DNA from: Paramoeba atlantica
Lineage: Eukaryota; Discosea
Assembly (NCBI GenBank): GCA_977017575.1
Contig: CDRNVI010000029.1
Span: 1-64,000, forward strand
DNA: 64,000 nt
Reading direction: 5' to 3'
Below are positions 59,766-64,000 of this stretch, piece after piece (the stretch's first letter is position 1; every line of letters begins with the position of its first letter). Under the pieces are notes generated by a model. It was not told where the DNA came from and made no database searches. It was given only the letters and a program-made list of their open reading frames with translations. A program made the position numbers and the translations under genes.

Positions 59766-62700
59766 ATGACGCAAACCAATACTCCTCAGAGCCCCGCACG
59801 CTCGAACGAGGACCACCCCTCATTCCATATGAGTGCAAAGGAAGGAGCTCTCAGCGTAGGCGCTCTCGCCGACGAAGAACGTGCGCACTCTCTCGGCAGT
59901 TGGGACCAATTCCAAGGAAACAAGCATTTGATTCGCGCTGTCAGCACATACGACGAACAACTCTACACTACACCAATCCCGGCGAATATTCCTAAGGAAT
60001 GGTTGGAACGCGCACGTCACATCTCCCAGGAAAAGGAAACCCCAGACACGGGCCACGTAGAGGCCGAAGACGAGGAGATGCAGCACTGTGGGGTGAGAAG
60101 GCAGAAAATTACTCACGAGGCTACACCCACATCAAAGATCCCCGATGAAGCTCGGACGCTCAAATCCGCAGTGAAGGATGCTCTTTCCCACCAAGGTCGA
60201 AACACTTCCCCATCGAAAGGAGTGACCAAAGCGGACTCGCGCTCGTCAAGGCGAACACCGGAGCCCCGGACATATTTCTCTTCACCGCGACACGCCGCAA
60301 ACCAAAATAACTTCGCTGAAAAGACACAAACAAGAGAAGAGACTCGGGAATGTCCGGCCATGGGATGCACTTGGAGAAGTCTGCCGCACGGAGGGTCTTG
60401 GCAAGCGTTTTATAACCACGTCGCGTGTCGCCACGGAAACGGAGTTCCCGCTACCTGGTGGGATGCAGAAGGCCGATTTCTTTGCAACTTATGCGGGCGC
60501 CATTATGACATCAACAAAAGGGAAGCTCATCCACAAGCCTGCAAAGGGAACGTTGCGAACCCCCAAATCCCATCGCGCGCAGCACACTCGAGCGACCCAA
60601 GCCACCTTCCGGGGACTCAAACTCATCACTCTGAACTTCCCTCGCTATCCTCTATCTGCACGCTGCGCCTGAACACTTGCAAGGACGTGCCTCCACGTTG
60701 CCGTCAACTGTGGGGAGAAATTATCACCAAAGCAGCCCAAAACGCAGTCACCGAAAACTCTACAGCCGCGTGGACCCTATTCGCCATGCTCCCCAAGTGC
60801 TTACTACCCGCCCCACACCGAGGAGGACGTAAGAACCACACAACTTACGCATCATACGTCCAGAAGTGCATGAACCGATGGCTCGCGCAAGATTATGTCT
60901 CCCTATGGAATGAAGCAGTAGACAACGCACTCAAGAAACAATCTGTAGCCCCTACAACCGTTCACGACGAAGAGGAAAAGGCAGCTATCCGAGCAGAGCT
61001 TCTAGCTCGACAAGGCGAGTACTCTAGGGGTATGGCTGCACTCACGGCGGATGCTATGGCGCCTGACGACGAAGACACACTCCTCAAACTTCAGAGCAAG
61101 CACCCGCCCCGACATCCAGACAGTGACATCATCGACTATACGCCTCCGCCCACAGCGCCCCTAATAATGGATGAACCCGTGGTAGCGAAAACTATCAAGA
61201 GCTTTCACCGGGGTTCCTCGTCCGGAACCATGGGTTTACGACCCGAGCACTTGCAAGCTGTACTCCTGGCGCACGTAGATAACACCGTGAAACCCCTTAC
61301 TTCCCTTAAAAACCTCGTGAATCATCTACTAGCCGGGAAAGCACCCCTAGAGGTACAACCATATTTTGCGGGAGCCAGACTTTGCGCGCTTGAAAAGGGC
61401 GAAAATGACGTCCGCCCCATAGCAGCGGGAGAAACGATACGTCGATTGGTAAGCAAAGCGGCTTGCAATGCAGTGAGGAGCAAAGCCAGGGAATTTTTTA
61501 AGGGACTACAGTTCGGCGTCGCGACACCGGCCGGTTCGGAACGAATAATTCACACTTGCCGGCACGCAATGACAATTCATACGGACAACCCCGACATGGT
61601 ATTATGTAAAGTCGACCTAAGCAACGCATTCAACAACGTTAGCAGAGCAACTTTCTTGAAACTTGTAGGCGAACATTTTCCGGAATTGTTCCCCTGGGCT
61701 AGCTGGTGCTATACGACAACTAGTGCTTTGACCTATCGTGACCACACACTCCTTTCGGATGAAGGCGTCCAACAGGGCGATCCCCTGGGACCACTTTTCT
61801 TTTCACTGGTCTCCTTGGAACTTGCAAAAGAAATCTATCACCAGGCCGACCTGGACTTGCAGCTATGGTACCTAGACGACGGGATTCTCATTGGCAGGGC
61901 AGAAGACGTCAGGAATTCGTTGGATACAATCGCCAGAGTAGGTCCGCGATGGGGCCTATATCTGAACATGTCCAAGTGCGAAATAATCACCCCCCCTGCC
62001 TCGGCTAACGTTGTAACCATATTTCCGGACATACCCGACGCCAAAATAAACGTGTGCGGTAACTTTAGTGTCCTAGGAAGCCCAATTGGGTCCCCTGAGT
62101 ACTGTACTGAATATCTGCTGACACACGCGGTTGAGCCCGCTGAAATGGCCCTTGATGCCATAACCAGAATCCGGGACCCCCAGGTAGCCATGGCGCTAAT
62201 TCGACAATGTGCTGGATTCTGCAAATTGGTACATGCTCTACGAACGACGCCCCCGCAATCAGTTATGAACCTCTGCAAGCGGCTCGACGACTTCCTAATG
62301 CACGCGGTCGAATCCACTCTATGTCCTTTGCCTCCCTCCGCACGCGCCCAAATTCAGCGCTTGAAAAGACACGGAGGTTTCGGTTTAAAATCGGCGACCG
62401 TGCACGCATCCTCCGCTTACGCCTCCTCTGTAGTTTTCGCGGCGGCCACGGACTCATGGGATGCTTCAGAAGTGGAGGGCTTTCTACAATCGATTGAAGA
62501 CGTGAATTCGAAAGTTGGTATCAGTCTACTCGACTCAAACGGACTCGTGCGTTCCATCCCGCGCCATAAATGTGAAGAACTCTCCCCCAAAGCTCGCTTC
62601 ACCAAGAGATCTCGCGAGGGAGAAACCAGACATCCCTTTGAACCCGCAAATCCGCCTTCCCTTCCTCGTGACCGCGCATTGCCTCATTCCGAAGACTTTC

Positions 62701-63632
62701 CACACGATACAAACCCCCTTTACGCATCCGAAGATTGCGTTGACGCGCAGCCACCCGACTGGGCAAGTAATAGCGTCCCCCGCCAAAAAGACATAAGTTA
62801 CGCGATCTCTGCCACAGAGTTCTCGCACGCATATGAAAACGCCGACGCCCGGACTCGCGCACGCTGGGCTTCTCAGTGTGGTAAAGGAGCAAGCAGTTGG
62901 GCGTTCGTAACTCCTTCCAGAGACACGGGCCACGCCTTTAACCCCACAGAATTCCGCATCCTATCCCGCTGGTGGTTAGGTGTGCCCGTGTACGGGGAAG
63001 AAGGTACATGTCCCAAGGGGAACTGCACACTCCCATTGGACATACACGGCGATCACGCTCTCACATGCAAGCACGGGGACGGTATCATCGGCCGTCACAA
63101 CGCCTTGGCCGATCACTTTGCCGATACTTGCAGTAACGCACGCCTAGCTCCCCAACGGGAAAAAAGCCTCGGGAACCGGGGCCCCGGAGGCGCTCTGACT
63201 AGGCCCGGGGACGTCTTCCTTCCGAGTCTCTTCCTCGGGAAACCTATCGTGCTTGACTTCGCGGTCACTCACGCCCAGCAATCTAAATACACGGACACAG
63301 TCCGAAATGCTAGCTGGGTGGCCGCGGGGTCCTTCGCAGAGCATTATGCCTCAGAGCAGAAAGTCCGACAACGCCGTGAATCTGAAGATGCCGGAAGCGA
63401 TTTCACAGCTATGGTGGTCGAGAGCTATGGCTCTTGGAGTGCCAGTGCTTTAGCCGTTCTCCGGAAGGTTGGAGAACGAAGGGCAAAAGCGTCCAACGGT
63501 ATCTTGACAGACGAGGCCTCTACGCTCCGTCTCGTGACCGACATGAACGTAACATTGATGCGTTGCCAGGCACGCATGATGATTACGCGCCTGCCGGCTG
63601 TGGACCCCTTGCCCCCTTTAATCGAGCAATAG
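59766..63632 (+). CDS. Family B ORF, copy 3
   Basis: 1288 residues, intact. Relative to B1 it has Ser for Ala in LTSLKN, Ala for Glu in AGKAPLEV and Leu for Pro in CTLPLD. In the last two it agrees with B2, so those residues are probably ancestral and B1 carries private changes. All zinc-finger, RT (YLDD), CCHC and endonuclease residues are present. This copy and C1/C2/C4 are the best candidates for active elements in the window. Confidence 0.95.
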   Translation: MTQTNTPQSPARSNEDHPSFHMSAKEGALSVGALADEERAHSLGSWDQFQGNKHLIRAVSTYDEQLYTTPIPANIPKEWLERARHISQEKETPDTGHVEAEDEEMQHCGVRRQKITHEATPTSKIPDEARTLKSAVKDALSHQGRNTSPSKGVTKADSRSSRRTPEPRTYFSSPRHAANQNNFAEKTQTREETRECPAMGCTWRSLPHGGSWQAFYNHVACRHGNGVPATWWDAEGRFLCNLCGRHYDINKREAHPQACKGNVANPQIPSRAAHSSDPSHLPGTQTHHSELPSLSSICTLRLNTCKDVPPRCRQLWGEIITKAAQNAVTENSTAAWTLFAMLPKCLLPAPHRGGRKNHTTYASYVQKCMNRWLAQDYVSLWNEAVDNALKKQSVAPTTVHDEEEKAAIRAELLARQGEYSRGMAALTADAMAPDDEDTLLKLQSKHPPRHPDSDIIDYTPPPTAPLIMDEPVVAKTIKSFHRGSSSGTMGLRPEHLQAVLLAHVDNTVKPLTSLKNLVNHLLAGKAPLEVQPYFAGARLCALEKGENDVRPIAAGETIRRLVSKAACNAVRSKAREFFKGLQFGVATPAGSERIIHTCRHAMTIHTDNPDMVLCKVDLSNAFNNVSRATFLKLVGEHFPELFPWASWCYTTTSALTYRDHTLLSDEGVQQGDPLGPLFFSLVSLELAKEIYHQADLDLQLWYLDDGILIGRAEDVRNSLDTIARVGPRWGLYLNMSKCEIITPPASANVVTIFPDIPDAKINVCGNFSVLGSPIGSPEYCTEYLLTHAVEPAEMALDAITRIRDPQVAMALIRQCAGFCKLVHALRTTPPQSVMNLCKRLDDFLMHAVESTLCPLPPSARAQIQRLKRHGGFGLKSATVHASSAYASSVVFAAATDSWDASEVEGFLQSIEDVNSKVGISLLDSNGLVRSIPRHKCEELSPKARFTKRSREGETRHPFEPANPPSLPRDRALPHSEDFPHDTNPLYASEDCVDAQPPDWASNSVPRQKDISYAISATEFSHAYENADARTRARWASQCGKGASSWAFVTPSRDTGHAFNPTEFRILSRWWLGVPVYGEEGTCPKGNCTLPLDIHGDHALTCKHGDGIIGRHNALADHFADTCSNARLAPQREKSLGNRGPGGALTRPGDVFLPSLFLGKPIVLDFAVTHAQQSKYTDTVRNASWVAAGSFAEHYASEQKVRQRRESEDAGSDFTAMVVESYGSWSASALAVLRKVGERRAKASNGILTDEASTLRLVTDMNVTLMRCQARMMITRLPAVDPLPPLIEQ

Positions 63633-63688
63633 CACGATGACGGATGTGCAAGATGGGCCGCTCAGCCGGAACTCGAACAGCTGGTCCG

Positions 63689-63925
63689 GATGCTGGTCGA
63701 TGCCGGCAGGGTCTATGCTCACGCCTAGTCCGCCAGGGCTAGGTACTCCAAGTGAGGTAGGACATGGGTAGGGAACTTTGTTCCTCCCCGTCGGCCAGCA
63801 TCATGCTCCGCGACCGTGCCGCTGTCGGCACAGGCCCATTGCTTGCGCCCTCTCGTACAACAAGAGAAGGGTTACCAAGGCAAGCTGGGAGAGGTCGAAA
63901 GACCCGGTCCGGAACGCGCGAATGG
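63689..63925 (+). other. Conserved structured RNA in the B3 3' UTR
   Basis: GATGCTGGTCG (63689-63699) opens the closing stem. All B-type helices, the GGTC-GAAA-GACC hairpin and GCGAATGG (63918-63925) are present, matching B1. Confidence 0.87.
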
Positions 63926-64000
63926 TTCGGGGAAAGTCTGCCCCTCCTAGCCGAGGGAGACCTTACCCTCCCTGGAAAGCTGGTAAGATTGGTAAGGGGA

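Larger units (their letters stand above)
59664..64000 (+). mobile_element. B3, family B element, cut by the window end
   Basis: SL with stutter, 5' UTR, intact ORF, structured 3' UTR and the first part of the tail up to the window edge. Over 4 kb it is nearly identical to B1. The poly(A) end lies outside the window. Confidence 0.95.

Overview
The window is a dense array of non-LTR retrotransposons (LINEs). I found no ordinary host gene, apart from one probable retrocopied cellular mRNA at 53528-54465. Most elements carry at the 5' end a short leader that ends CAGTTTCTGTACCTTGTTG. Its length (about 38 nt), its AAC start and its 3' half resemble the spliced-leader (SL) exon of Euglenozoa (kinetoplastids and diplonemids). 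With intronless long ORFs and poly(A) tails, this suggests a euglenozoan nucleus, possibly a free-living kinetoplastid or a diplonemid. The species is inference.

Six families are separable by protein and UTR. Families A, B, E and F are single-ORF elements of about 1200-1290 residues (E only as fragments). Their order is an N-terminal WDQF/STY/LYTT segment, two zinc fingers, a reverse transcriptase with YLDD, a CCHC knuckle and a C-terminal restriction-like endonuclease. Family C (1360 residues) has the same core, but its N-terminus is replaced by two Cys/His-rich repeats and two hydrophobic segments. Family D is distant: its RT has YQDD, and its endonuclease and zinc knuckles are different.

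Layout: 1-190 decanucleotide repeat; 191-814 end of an F element; 829-1085 poly(A)-separated scraps; 1084-5487 A1(+); 5488-10020 B1(+); 10021-10917 an internally deleted E mini-element(+); 10918-18654 a mosaic of D elements(+), E-type fragments(-) and tails; 18655-20747 truncated A2(-); 20776-33356 C1, C2, C3(-); 33375-36131 A3(-); 36156-48291 C4, C5, C6(-); 48313-48928 A4 remnant(-); 48971-53453 B2(-); 53528-54465 retrocopy(+); 54466-54727 tail fragment(+); 54745-59502 F1(+) with a 419-bp insert; 59503-59663 A tail(+); 59664-64000 B3(+), running off the end.

The elements sit head to tail. The poly(A) of one usually abuts the SL, or the truncated interior, of the next. This suggests reverse transcription of trans-spliced, polyadenylated RNAs and repeated insertion into older poly(A) tails. 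Families A and B share a 3' UTR RNA of about 235 nt with helices supported by compensatory changes. Families A, B, C and E share a C-rich terminal motif (CTTCCCCCC..ATT..TGC) just before the poly(A). Near-identity between copies, and several intact ORFs, indicate recent activity.
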